From positions 21,147,478 through 21,211,477 of the forward strand of contig CM067298.1 in the NCBI GenBank assembly GCA_034231615.1: 64,000 bases of DNA, given 5' to 3'. Positions 12,501-18,779 of this stretch are shown piece after piece. The stretch is from Meghimatium bilineatum. Its lineage: Eukaryota > Mollusca > Gastropoda > Stylommatophora > Philomycidae. A model generated the notes under the pieces. That model had not been told where the DNA came from. It saw nothing but the letters and a program-made list of their open reading frames with translations, and ran no database searches. How positions within the stretch are numbered: position 1 is the stretch's first letter; each line of letters starts with the position of its first letter. The position numbers and the translations under genes are program-made.

Positions 12501-13281
12501 ATGAGCTTTGATTTCAGATCCTGTATTTTATCTCCTAGAAGGTTCAAAGAAGAGAAGAATTAGTTTAAACATAAAATCTAATTATATTATATGTGCACCA
12601 CAGCAGTAGCTCTCAAAGTAAGCTACAGTGGGGTCCATTAGAAAAAAAAAATGGAAATTGGGGTAAAGGTGTCCTGTTGTCTATTCTTAGTGAAGACAAT
12701 ATGACATTAAGTTGTGCTACAAATTTCAAGTTTAAAACAAGTATCACTAAATTAAAAATACATTTATTCTTTTAAAAGAAAAATTAAGCAAAATATACAT
12801 TAAAATGCATTTTTAACTGTTTTACTATGTATTATTAAATATATCTTTTCAAGTTTAAAACAACTAACCTCCACTCTCATTTGAATGTTTCTTGTTCCTT
12901 GTCATATGTCTAGATGCTCCAAAGGAAGAAAAATTTGCACTTCCAGTATACTTCTCCCACTGTATTTCTGGTAGAGAAGCTACAATCTGTGGTTTTGGAA
13001 AACATAAATCTTTGCCTTGCTGAATCTTTTCAACAAATCCTAATGGATTAGCCATAGCTTCATCTTGTGCCTTGTACAGCACTTCTATATCTTGAGCTGC
13101 TTGTTGTCGCTGAGCCTCCAATACTGCTAAAGTACGAAGAAGGTTTCGATAGTCTGCATTCTCTTTCAAAGCAACATGGTCTGTTTCAAAGTAGTAAGTT
13201 TCACTTATCTCTTCATATGATAATCCCTGTGTATCCATTTCATTAGTCCTGCACATACCAGGATATATGAGCAAAGAACTT
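377..13281 (-). CDS. ZZZ3: ZZZ3-like subunit of the ATAC complex (six coding exons, 3' end outside window)
   Basis: ZZZ3 is a histone-reading subunit of the nuclear ATAC acetyltransferase complex; in vertebrates its ZZ finger binds the histone H3 tail. Spliced exons 12869-13281, 12360-12534, 9705-9801, 8026-8121, 4718-4915 and 377-505 (reverse strand) give one continuous frame colinear with vertebrate ZZZ3: [11 protein letters not shown] and VLEAQRQQA, then GFVEKIQQ, a Myb/SANT block ([41 protein letters not shown]), [23 protein letters not shown] and [11 protein letters not shown]. All junctions are GT..AG and phases agree. The start is ATG 13256 or ATG 13238 (better context, G at -3 and +4). 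The long disordered N-terminus of vertebrate ZZZ3 is not seen, so this is either a short invertebrate form or one with unrecognised upstream coding exons (the frame stays open upstream of 13256 to the acceptor). The ZZ finger must lie left of position 1. Introns are full of SINEs. Family recognition is from memory, not a search. Confidence 0.92.
551..687 (+). repeat. SINE1 copy (decayed)
   Basis: Matches the SINE1 body (ACAAATAAAATGGC, CTCTGGACTATATCCTACTG, GGGAGTTTAAGAGTGAAC). It lies in the ZZZ3-like intron or downstream of exon 377-505. Confidence 0.65.
800..1860 (-). mobile_element. LINE-D C-terminal fragment split by a piggyBac-type element
   Basis: Reverse strand encodes [11 protein letters not shown] and VHWEDNILE, the same end of a reverse transcriptase ORF as at 29205-29425. 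The two halves (800-941 and 1818-1860) flank the 938-1821 element. Joined at one TTAA they equal the uninterrupted sequence near 29280-29310, an internal empty-site comparison. Confidence 0.7.
938..1821 (-). mobile_element. piggyBac-type non-autonomous element, copy 1
   Basis: 884 bp including TTAA at both ends (938-941, 1818-1821). Inner end TTAACCTTTAGCAAG.. (as read on the reverse strand) opposes TTAACTTTCACCG... Homologous throughout to 52325-53222 and 57523-58420. No transposase is visible. It sits in a LINE-D relic whose unoccupied counterpart carries a single TTAA. Confidence 0.8.
1861..2324. other. Unassigned intron sequence
   Basis: AT-rich; no gene, no recognised repeat. It lies in the intron between the ZZZ3-like exons at 4718 and 505. 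Confidence 0.4.
2463..2690 (+). mobile_element. Merlin/IS1595-like transposase fragment
   Basis: Frame from about 2491 reads [20 protein letters not shown] then WNTFMHEVC and IVEVEVSLI, resembling the helix-turn-helix and first catalytic segment (TVEIDES) of Merlin DNA transposases. The expected acidic residues are altered (VEVEVS), so it is a dead remnant. Similar short sequences at about 2345-2400 and 2705-2755 flank it in direct orientation. Confidence 0.5.
3081..3348. mobile_element. pogo-like MITE, long variant
   Basis: Flanked by TA dinucleotides. Ends CAATGGAATCCC and, inverted, GAGTGGAATACC. Related copies are at 31304-31466 and 40816-40985. The interior includes a second terminus-like stretch (CAGTGGCATCCCATTACAAC) at about 3176, suggesting one copy within or beside another. 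Confidence 0.55.
3425..3822 (-). mobile_element. LINE-A fragment and MITE end
   Basis: Matches the LINE-A 3' region (CACTCCAGACAGGTCCATTAG, as at 23010) and part of its RNase H region near 3700-3770. 3795-3822 ends with GGGATTTTACTGTA, a pogo-like MITE terminus. Heavily decayed. Confidence 0.5.
3823..4717. other. Unassigned intron sequence of the ZZZ3-like gene
   Basis: AT-rich intronic DNA directly 3' of the exon at 4718-4915; I recognise nothing in it. Confidence 0.4.
4718..4915 (-). CDS. ZZZ3: ZZZ3-like, post-SANT exon
   Basis: 198-bp exon, acceptor TCTTTCCAG, donor TCT|GTAAGTATAG. Encodes [20 protein letters not shown] then an acidic, Ser/Thr-rich linker. This corresponds to vertebrate STFMTSHEPPVYMDEDDD. 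Confidence 0.9.
5185..5305 (+). repeat. SINE3-type repeat
   Basis: About 120 bp starting AGGTGCAAATAATGCAGCTC and ending GAGAACGAAGGCAGAAGA. Related to 26336-26450 and to the insertion at 34755-34885. Its tail (GAGAACGA..GCAGAAG) is shared with SINE1 and SINE2. Confidence 0.55.
5370..5640 (+). mobile_element. LINE-H (Jockey-like) C-terminal fragment
   Basis: Plus strand reads [24 protein letters not shown] and a DLEKKVD end, the Cys/His-rich tail following the RNase H domain of Jockey-like LINEs. Parallel copies are at 30215-30350, 39130-39400, 42660-43090 and 59020-59330. Degenerate. Confidence 0.65.
5655..5875 (-). repeat. SINE2 copy
   Basis: Contains GGTTTACAGC-like (AGTTTACAGCTTGACAGTGA), CCTCTTACGACTTGTATGCA and CCCTTTTGGGCCCC, the SINE2 body in reverse orientation. 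Confidence 0.65.
6440..6722 (+). repeat. SINE2 copy, near full length
   Basis: Begins GCTGCCCGAAAGGGGAGCAA, passes CATGTCGTAAAAGGCGACTA, CCATCCCATATAGGGTCAGT and CTGTAAACCATGACACAATG, and ends CAGGAGTTTGAGAACGAACG with a purine tail. One of two best copies (the other at 44965). Confidence 0.8.
7545..7945 (-). repeat. SINE2 and SINE1 copies in tandem, same orientation
   Basis: 7545-7785 is a reverse SINE2 (CTCAAACTTCTGTAGATTAG to CGTAAAACATGCATGGCAGA). 7790-7945 is a reverse SINE1 (CTCAAACTCCCACTGGATCT to GAAACATCCGTCTCC). They sit in the ZZZ3-like intron 5' portion next to the 8026 donor. Confidence 0.75.
8026..8121 (-). CDS. ZZZ3: ZZZ3-like, end of SANT domain
   Basis: 96-bp phase-0 exon, acceptor AAATGTTCAG, donor AAG|GTACTT. 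Encodes [20 protein letters not shown] then [12 protein letters not shown], matching [20 protein letters not shown] in the vertebrate protein. Confidence 0.93.
8160..8312 (-). repeat. SINE1 copy
   Basis: Reverse SINE1 with the TTCTTCAGCG tail start, CTCTCTTGTAGCAGGACCAT, ATGTAGTCCAGAGAATGGAA and CGACACATCCG. It begins only 39 bp upstream of the 8121 acceptor of the SANT exon. Confidence 0.8.
8705..9375 (-). repeat. Two SINE2 copies, one with an internal duplication
   Basis: 8705-8795 is a 3' fragment (ATGTAGTCCAGAGAATGGAA, GGTTTACAGCTTGG). 9085-9375 is longer, and within it the CATGGTTTACAGCTTGG segment occurs twice (about 9157 and 9203), a local duplication of roughly 45 bp. Confidence 0.6.
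9705..9801 (-). CDS. ZZZ3: ZZZ3-like, SANT domain exon
   Basis: 97-bp exon with acceptor ATTCTTAG and donor CAG|GTCAGT. Together with two bases from the previous exon it encodes [19 protein letters not shown] then [14 protein letters not shown], the core of the Myb/SANT helix bundle and almost identical to vertebrate ZZZ3. Confidence 0.93.
9905..10355 (-). repeat. Repeat X copy (reverse)
   Basis: Reverse complement matches the dispersed repeat at 18915-19620 (CTCATCATTCTTCTGTCAGA, GACTCATC, GATCCTGAACTAGAAGTCC). Intronic in the ZZZ3-like gene. Confidence 0.55.
10545..10785 (+). repeat. SINE2 copy
   Basis: GCCCAGGCCCAAAAGGAGAG through CTACATCCTGCTAATTTGCA and GGAGTTTGAGAATG. Contains a G-rich stretch at about 10619-10637. 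Confidence 0.7.
11262..11505 (+). repeat. SINE2 copy
   Basis: AGAGCAAAGAATAGCAAAAC, CATCCCATAGAGGGTCAGTG, AGTTTGAGAATGAAAGCAGA. Ends 41 bp before the TTAA of the next element. Confidence 0.7.
11546..12217. mobile_element. piggyBac-type MITE carrying a LINE-C insertion
   Basis: TTAA at 11546-11549 and 12214-12217. Terminal repeats TTAACCTGTAGCAATCC and, inverted, TTAACCTTTAGCAGCCC. About 485 bp without the LINE insertion (11859-12040). The left flank (AAGTTATAGTAAGGATGAG TGAG) recurs right of the element at 12241-12264 followed by TTAG, so a duplicated target preserves an almost unoccupied copy. Confidence 0.7.
11859..12040 (+). mobile_element. LINE-C 3' end, 5'-truncated insertion with GATA tail
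   Basis: Encodes [20 protein letters not shown], the C-terminal end of a LINE reverse transcriptase ORF, and finishes in a (GATA)n tail. Flanked by ACAACATAATAC at about 11846 and 12041, a target duplication expected of target-primed reverse transcription. Confidence 0.75.
12360..12534 (-). CDS. ZZZ3: ZZZ3-like, coding exon with start of SANT domain
   Basis: Begins after TTCTAG and ends AG|GTATCT (phase 2). Encodes a variable linker, then [20 protein letters not shown], matching the vertebrate RGRLCDD..ETFNQLWTVEEQ block that opens the Myb/SANT domain. Confidence 0.9.
12869..13281 (-). CDS. ZZZ3: ZZZ3-like, first coding exon
   Basis: Acceptor TTTTTTTTTACAG precedes 13281 and the donor G|GTTAGT follows 12869 (phase 1). 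It encodes the conserved [11 protein letters not shown] segment and a helical stretch rich in Gln and Ala ([16 protein letters not shown]), then [20 protein letters not shown] and PEIQWEKYT, all alignable with the middle of vertebrate ZZZ3. Candidate starts are ATG 13256 and ATG 13238. Confidence 0.9.
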
Positions 13282-13589
13282 CTGTAAAAAAAAATACAAA
13301 ATATATTAATATTCATTGAATACAAATCAAATAATTACTGTAGCAAAATGTTCTGGAATTGGCTATATATTTGGCCACATCAGACATAATTATTATATCC
13401 ATGCCAATTAGTCTTAATCGACTTTGGCAGACTAACAACAGTATCTAAATCTTAATAGTGCTGGTTCCATTAGCACAATATATTCACCACTGACTCCCAG
13501 CTTGGGTTAGGTAAACATCATTATTTTATTTTGTAGTACTACCCATTTTTTAAGCTTTATGGCTTTGTCGTTTCATAGATAGTTGTCAG

Positions 13590-13800
13590 ATCATTGCATT
13601 TCTGACATCATAGGTCCTCCTATCTCCCCTTGAGTGTATCCACCATTTTACACTATGACTGACAGTTTCAGTTCTCTATTGGTTGGTAAATATTCTTCTA
13701 CGATCAATGGAAAGCAAATCATTTTGATTAAACCTAGACTCTATTCTCCTTGTCAACCACTGACACTCTACCACTTCCCTAATATTTGACATTGTTGATT
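13590..13800 (-). mobile_element. LINE-A fragment
   Basis: Parallels 23030-23110 (CTTGAGTGTATCCACCATTT, GACTGACAGTTTCAGT). Decayed, in the region upstream of the first ZZZ3-like coding exon. Confidence 0.45.
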
Positions 13801-13967
13801 GGTATGTCTTTGCGTGATCTTACACATGCACACTACATAGTGTGTATATGTCTGTGTGCACAGTTGTCATCTTTGACGTGAGGCATTCACTTGGTCAGAT
13901 TTGATACTAATGATTATTTATTATTAGGGATCATTATTTCCAGACGCTTGAAAACAAATGCTATAAA

Positions 13968-14057
13968 TATGTGTTGGGTATCTGTTACCAAGAACAATGT
14001 GTTGGGTATCTGTTACCAAGAACAATGTGTTGGGTATCTGTTACCAAGAACAATGTG
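13968..14057. repeat. 28-bp tandem repeat, three copies
   Basis: Unit TGTGTTGGGTATCTGTTACC AAGAACAA repeated three times with perfect or near-perfect identity. Confidence 0.85.
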
Positions 14058-14639
14058 TTTGTGCATGATAGAATTCATGAATTTGCGAGTTAATAAAAAC
14101 CACTGTTAACAAACTTAAATACGACAATCAATACAAGGTAACTGCGTGAAACGTAACAACAATTGTACTTACGTAAAACACAGGTTTATATAATCGCTTC
14201 AATCAGACATGACAGACTATAACTAAAACTAGTGGGTAATGATGTGCGCACAGGAAAACATACAAATTACAATACACCAATCACATTCAACATTTCAACC
14301 AAAAGGTCTTTATCAAGATACACACAAAACATCAAAAGACGACTGCATATAAAGCGACCAAACTTTCTGTATTCCAAAAACTGAATGATTAATGCAAGCT
14401 GATGAAATTAATAACCACTGGTGTTCATTCTAGAAATTTCAAAGTGGAGTGTGAAGCTATCAAAGAAGTAACTACAGCTGAGATCATCCCAAGTGGAGGA
14501 AACCAATATAGTAATCCTAACTGATGCCAAATCTGCATTGCAAGCCCTTTAGAATTTAAAACATTCCAACTAAACACCTTACCTAAAATCACTTCCATCT
14601 CAATTAAAATCCAAGCATATTAATTTGTTCTTCAATGGT

Positions 14640-15790
14640 TATGTTAGGTATGCTGATTATCCTCTTTGCACATCGGACATGTCCATAGGTACTCAGATCT
14701 CTACTTCAGTAAAACACGGCATAACGACTGATGGTTCCGGTTCTATATTGGCCAGTACTCTTTTTAAATCTTTGTTAGGTGTATTCGTAGGTCCCAACTC
14801 CGCTGGACTGGCCACATCGTCCGTATGCCAGACAAGCGCCTTCCAAAGAGTTTATTCTATGGGGAGTTGTGCGAAGGTAAACGTTCAAGTGGAGGGCAGA
14901 AAAAGCGCTTCAAGGATCACCTAAAATGCTCTCTCAAGAACTGCAGCATCGATCCTAGCTCCTGGGAGACTACAGCACTTGATCGTTCAGCCTGGCACAC
15001 TCAGATCACTGCTGGCATCACGAAATTTGAAAAAGAAAGAACACTGCGGGCAATCCACAAGCGCAAGAAGCGGAGGGACAAATCCGTAAATTCTCCTACC
15101 CCGAACCTTCAGCACTCCTGCATGCACTGCAATAGAACTTTCTGTGCACGAATCGGACTCATCGGGAATCTATGAACTCACAAACTAAATTAGTTAATTT
15201 CCAATTTTAATTATTATATATATATATATATATATTTTTATTTTTTTTCATCGCATTTAATGTGTTTTTTTATGCCATGCCCATCTTCGCTTGCGAAGGA
15301 GGAACATCATCAGGTGTTCTCTAAAGGTCATGTCTATCCTAACTCCCAAATTGCACATTCTTGATATTCACACATGTTCATACATATATATATCTCAAAA
15401 TCATCTGTTCATGTGGACTCACAAAGAGCACTGTGTATGCCTGCTTGGTCCATAGGCTGACCATCTGTTATCCAGGGACAAAGATAAAAGTGACTTTTCG
15501 CAGCGAGGCCCACATATTAGCTTTCTCTAATGCAACCCAAGCCCTGCGTACATCACTTGTTCTGACTTTCTGGATCATATTCATTGAGTAACTTAGTATA
15601 CACACACATGGGAATAGGCTTGTGATTCCAGCCATATTAGTGCCTAAGTTATGGCAAACACTTCTGTCATTAGATTGCTTATTGTTGTAGTAAAGGCCCC
15701 ACTTGTTTCTTATACTATTCTTCTTTGTGATCTGGCAGTAAAGACTGCTAGTGCCGGATGACCAACCCACTTGTGTAACTCAAATATAAA
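14640..15790 (-). mobile_element. LINE-A fragment interrupted by LINE-B
   Basis: Left part 14640-14782 (TTTGCACATCGGACATGTCC, GTTCTATATTGG) and right part 15312-15790 (CCATAGGCTGACCATCTG, CAGGGACAAAGATAAAAGTG) are consecutive in the related copy at 43728-44350. The reverse strand reads KVTFIFVPG and QKVRTSDVRRAW of the RNase H region. Confidence 0.7.
14783..15311 (+). mobile_element. LINE-B 3' end inserted in LINE-A
   Basis: 529 bp. Encodes LRWTGHIVRMPDKRLPKSL, a basic region, and the terminal finger CMHCNRTFCARIGLIGNL. The 3' UTR has a (TA)n tract and a CTTCGCTTGCGAAG palindrome. Flanked by AGGTGT (14777-14782 and 15312-15317). The 3' tail recurs alone at 55490-55590. Confidence 0.8.
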
Positions 15791-16847
15791 TAACCAACAT
15801 ATCGGAGGATGTCAGATAAAATGGAAAGTGCCATAGTAACCAGACAAAAAAGAGGTAAATACGAAGTTAATTATAAAGGTTACTGAATACAGCCTAACTA
15901 TCAATATAAATAGATCACAAACAATAAAACAAAGAACAAAGACAATTTTTAACAAGTCTGTCCTATTGGGACCTTTGTCAAGAAACAAAAACCAATTAAG
16001 ACAACACAACTATAAAAATACAACAATGCAAAGACTTGAACAATGGTTTCCCTACAAAAACCATTGCCAAAGTGACCAAAACGCTCTGAGAGACAAGGCA
16101 CGAACTATATGGACCTGTCATTGGGCTGTTGGCCCAAGTCTGACTACAGTAATTTAAATTAGTTATATTGAAAATTCCGCAGTTGACTATAGCAGGCCTA
16201 CAATTCATTGAATCTTTTTAAGTTATGTTAAATTCATTGTAGAAATCCATAACATCGTGTATGACTCGGACAAGAGAGCGGGTAAGAATATCGTTGTTAG
16301 TTTCACCCTGCGACGCCGAACAGCAAAAGACAAAGTAAAGCAGAGAAGAGATGCTCATGTCATGCGATGATGGAAGGAATAGTGGTGATAGGCCTAAGTC
16401 TATCCATATTGAAACGTCAAAAATGTTAGTTTAGATTACACATTTTAAGAGAATAAATAAGAAACTTTAAGCATGATAATGGATATAATAAATTATAATT
16501 ATATATAAATTATAAGGCTTAAACTTATAATTATAATATTATTGATGTGACAATCATTGTTACAAGTAACAATGGATTGTCATTATTTTTGGACCGCTGG
16601 ATCATCATAATTAAGTGCATTCTCCGTAATTAAATTTGGCTGTAACAGAACTTCAACATCCCATCTCTTGTCTTGGTGGTGAACTCTGCTAGACTGACTC
16701 GAGTGTTAAATAAAACTGTACATGATAACCTCTTACTAAAAATCCTAACTAGAAAAAATACTAGGCCTATGTCTAATTTTTGCTAATTAGTAATGTCGGT
16801 AATGTCTACAAGCCGAACAGTGTGATATAAGAAGACGAACATTTTAC
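15791..16847. other. Unassigned sequence upstream of the ZZZ3-like coding exons
   Basis: AT-rich with TAGGCCTA motifs. A short phrase (TATTGGGACCTTTGTCAAGA at 15964) recurs near 41056 and, partially, at 56775. Otherwise nothing recognised. Confidence 0.35.
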
Positions 16848-16970
16848 CTGAAATACCAGAAGCTTGGATGAGCACACTGGTGTTGTGCTGGAATGTAAAG
16901 CTAAATATAGGTGTGTACGTGTACTAGTGTGTAAGTAGAGCACACAAATGGCACACATCGTGAGCGCCCC
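16848..16970 (-). other. Candidate non-coding first exon of the ZZZ3-like gene
   Basis: On the reverse strand a good donor, TTTCAG|GTAAAA, lies at 16848/16847. No upstream acceptor is obvious, and the sequence is less repetitive than the surroundings. A reading frame is open here but joins the 13281 acceptor out of frame, so a 5' UTR role is favoured. The right boundary is a guess; transcript data would be needed to fix it. Confidence 0.4.
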
Positions 16971-17060
16971 CATGTGCGAAACGCAAATTTAAATAAAAGG
17001 AACATGGCAGACTTGAAGCCCCTCAACAAACATTTACAAATATAACCCGAAAACAAAGTA
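16960..17060. promoter_or_regulatory. Candidate bidirectional promoter between ZZZ3-like and zinc-finger genes
   Basis: Two divergent candidate first exons face away from each other with donors at 16847 (minus strand) and 17102 (plus strand). The interval has no recognisable repeat, is locally richer in GC (GTGAGCGCCCCCATG at about 16960) and contains AACATGGCAG, which resembles housekeeping initiator motifs. No TATA box is placed convincingly. Confidence 0.4.
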
Positions 17061-17101
17061 TGGTAGTGCTATTACTAAACTACATCATTGTTACAGTTAA
17101 G
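17040..17101 (+). other. Candidate non-coding first exon of the zinc-finger gene
   Basis: The sequence GTTAAG|GTAAGA gives a near-consensus donor at 17101/17102, followed about 1 kb later by the acceptor TTTTTCTAG at 18123 that opens the coding exon. The start of transcription is not visible, so the left limit is approximate. Confidence 0.4.
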
Positions 17102-18123
17102 GTAAGACTTGAGCAAATGAGTATACACTATAGCCGCCACAAATATGTCGCTTGTCCTTTTTATAGTATGTACTGTAGGCCCAAGTATTAAAGAGTAGGT
17201 TATTATTTTTTATTGGAAATTGAGAATAGGGGGAGGGATCATCTACTAAGTAGGCTAGTTGTGGAAACATGTATTTTTATTTTTTGTTTACATTACCCGT
17301 ATGTATAATAGTTTTAACCAGTTATCGGAGTCATATTATATTCCCATAATAATATTAACGTAAACTTGTCCAATCTGTTAGAGTAGTTGAGTAAGAATTT
17401 TGCTGTCTTCTCCAAATAGGCCTAATTGTAGCATAGTGTGTAAAAAGATGGCCGGCAAAATATAGTAGGCTTATTTTTAATAAAAATACCGATCTGTTAA
17501 CTATGTTACATACTGTGTATAGAGACTACTCCTAATAACATTAACTTGTCTCGAACACTAGTAAGAGTAGACTAGCGTAGGGCCACTAGCTCAACTAATA
17601 GTTCTTTAAATTGGTCATTCACTCTAATATAGCCAAAGTAGACTAGCCTCTATGGTTGGAAGACTTAGACACATGCCTCACAAAATAAGACTTCAGTTCT
17701 CGCAACCCAGTCCACCAACCAAGACTAATGTTCCCCCCAATTCCTGGTGAAAAGGAGTGCACGAATCAAAAACAAATGGGGGAGTGAATGTCATTAAATA
17801 AAGCCTAACCGGTAGCAGACCTTGCTGATAGCCATAGTACCTAGGTCCCTATCTAGGGCTACATATTCTTTTAGGGATGAGAAGTCAGGGGGTAGAGGTA
17901 CCTGACATAGAGATAGATGCACCAGAAATCATCATTTGATTGGTGTCCTGATTTACATAGGAAGCATAGTTTTGATAAAACACAATTATAATAAAATAAT
18001 ATACCTTAAAATATGATAAAACACAATTATAATAAAATAATATCATAGCTTAGATTTTCTTATTGCAAGCATTTAAATGAATATGTTTCGACGTCCGCTT
18101 AATTTATTTACTAATTTTTCTAG
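17102..18123 (+). other. Candidate intron 1 of the zinc-finger gene
   Basis: AT-rich, no coding or known repeat recognised. It contains two copies of a roughly 31-bp AT-rich motif (TGATAAAACACAATTATAAT...) starting near 17976 and 18017, a simple local duplication. Confidence 0.4.
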
Positions 18124-18170
18124 GCTTATTTCAGAAAACCTTCTGAAGTTGGAAACATGTAAATACGTTC

Positions 18171-18779
18171 ATGGATGTACAAGAAGATATCCAGTTAATT
18201 GAAGATGGATTTATAAATGTAAAATCTGCAGATGAAGGCATGACTGATTCTTATACATCACTCAAGCCATCTGTATCCAAGAACAGATCAAAGCGAAAGC
18301 CATCAAAAACTCAAATAAAACACATTGCACCAAACAGTGGAAATAATGACACTTCTAAATATGGAACGCACAAAATTGGACATTTTGTCAATGGTGTTAC
18401 AAATGACCAATCCAGAAGAAGGCAATCCCATTTTGAAATTTTGGATAAAAAACCATCACCATCTAAAACTGCTCAACCTCCAGTGACTTCCAACACTAGA
18501 AAATGGGTTCGAAAATCATCTCAGGCTACATCGAGATCTACATCAAGAATCAGATCTCTTTCATCTCCATCACCACCAAGTTATCCATGTGGCATCTGTG
18601 GAAAAATATTCTCTGTTCCTAGCCGCTACAAAAGCCACATGCTTGGTCACAGTAAAGGCAAATCCTTCTGCTGTAGCATTTGTGGCAAGATGTTCTCTAC
18701 ACAGGATAAGCTAAATCATCATCTGCCCGTGCACAGTACTGATAGAAGTGCATCCTTCACTTGTGAGACCTGTAACAAG
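18171..18779 (+). CDS. Zinc-finger gene, first coding exon
   Basis: 203 codons from ATG to the donor AACAAG|GTAAAA. Carries fingers YPCGICGKIFSVPSRYKSHM.. and FCCSICGKMFSTQDKLNHHL.., then the first cysteine pair of finger 3 (FTCETCNK). If the intron were retained the frame would end after 14 further residues at about 18824. Confidence 0.9.
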
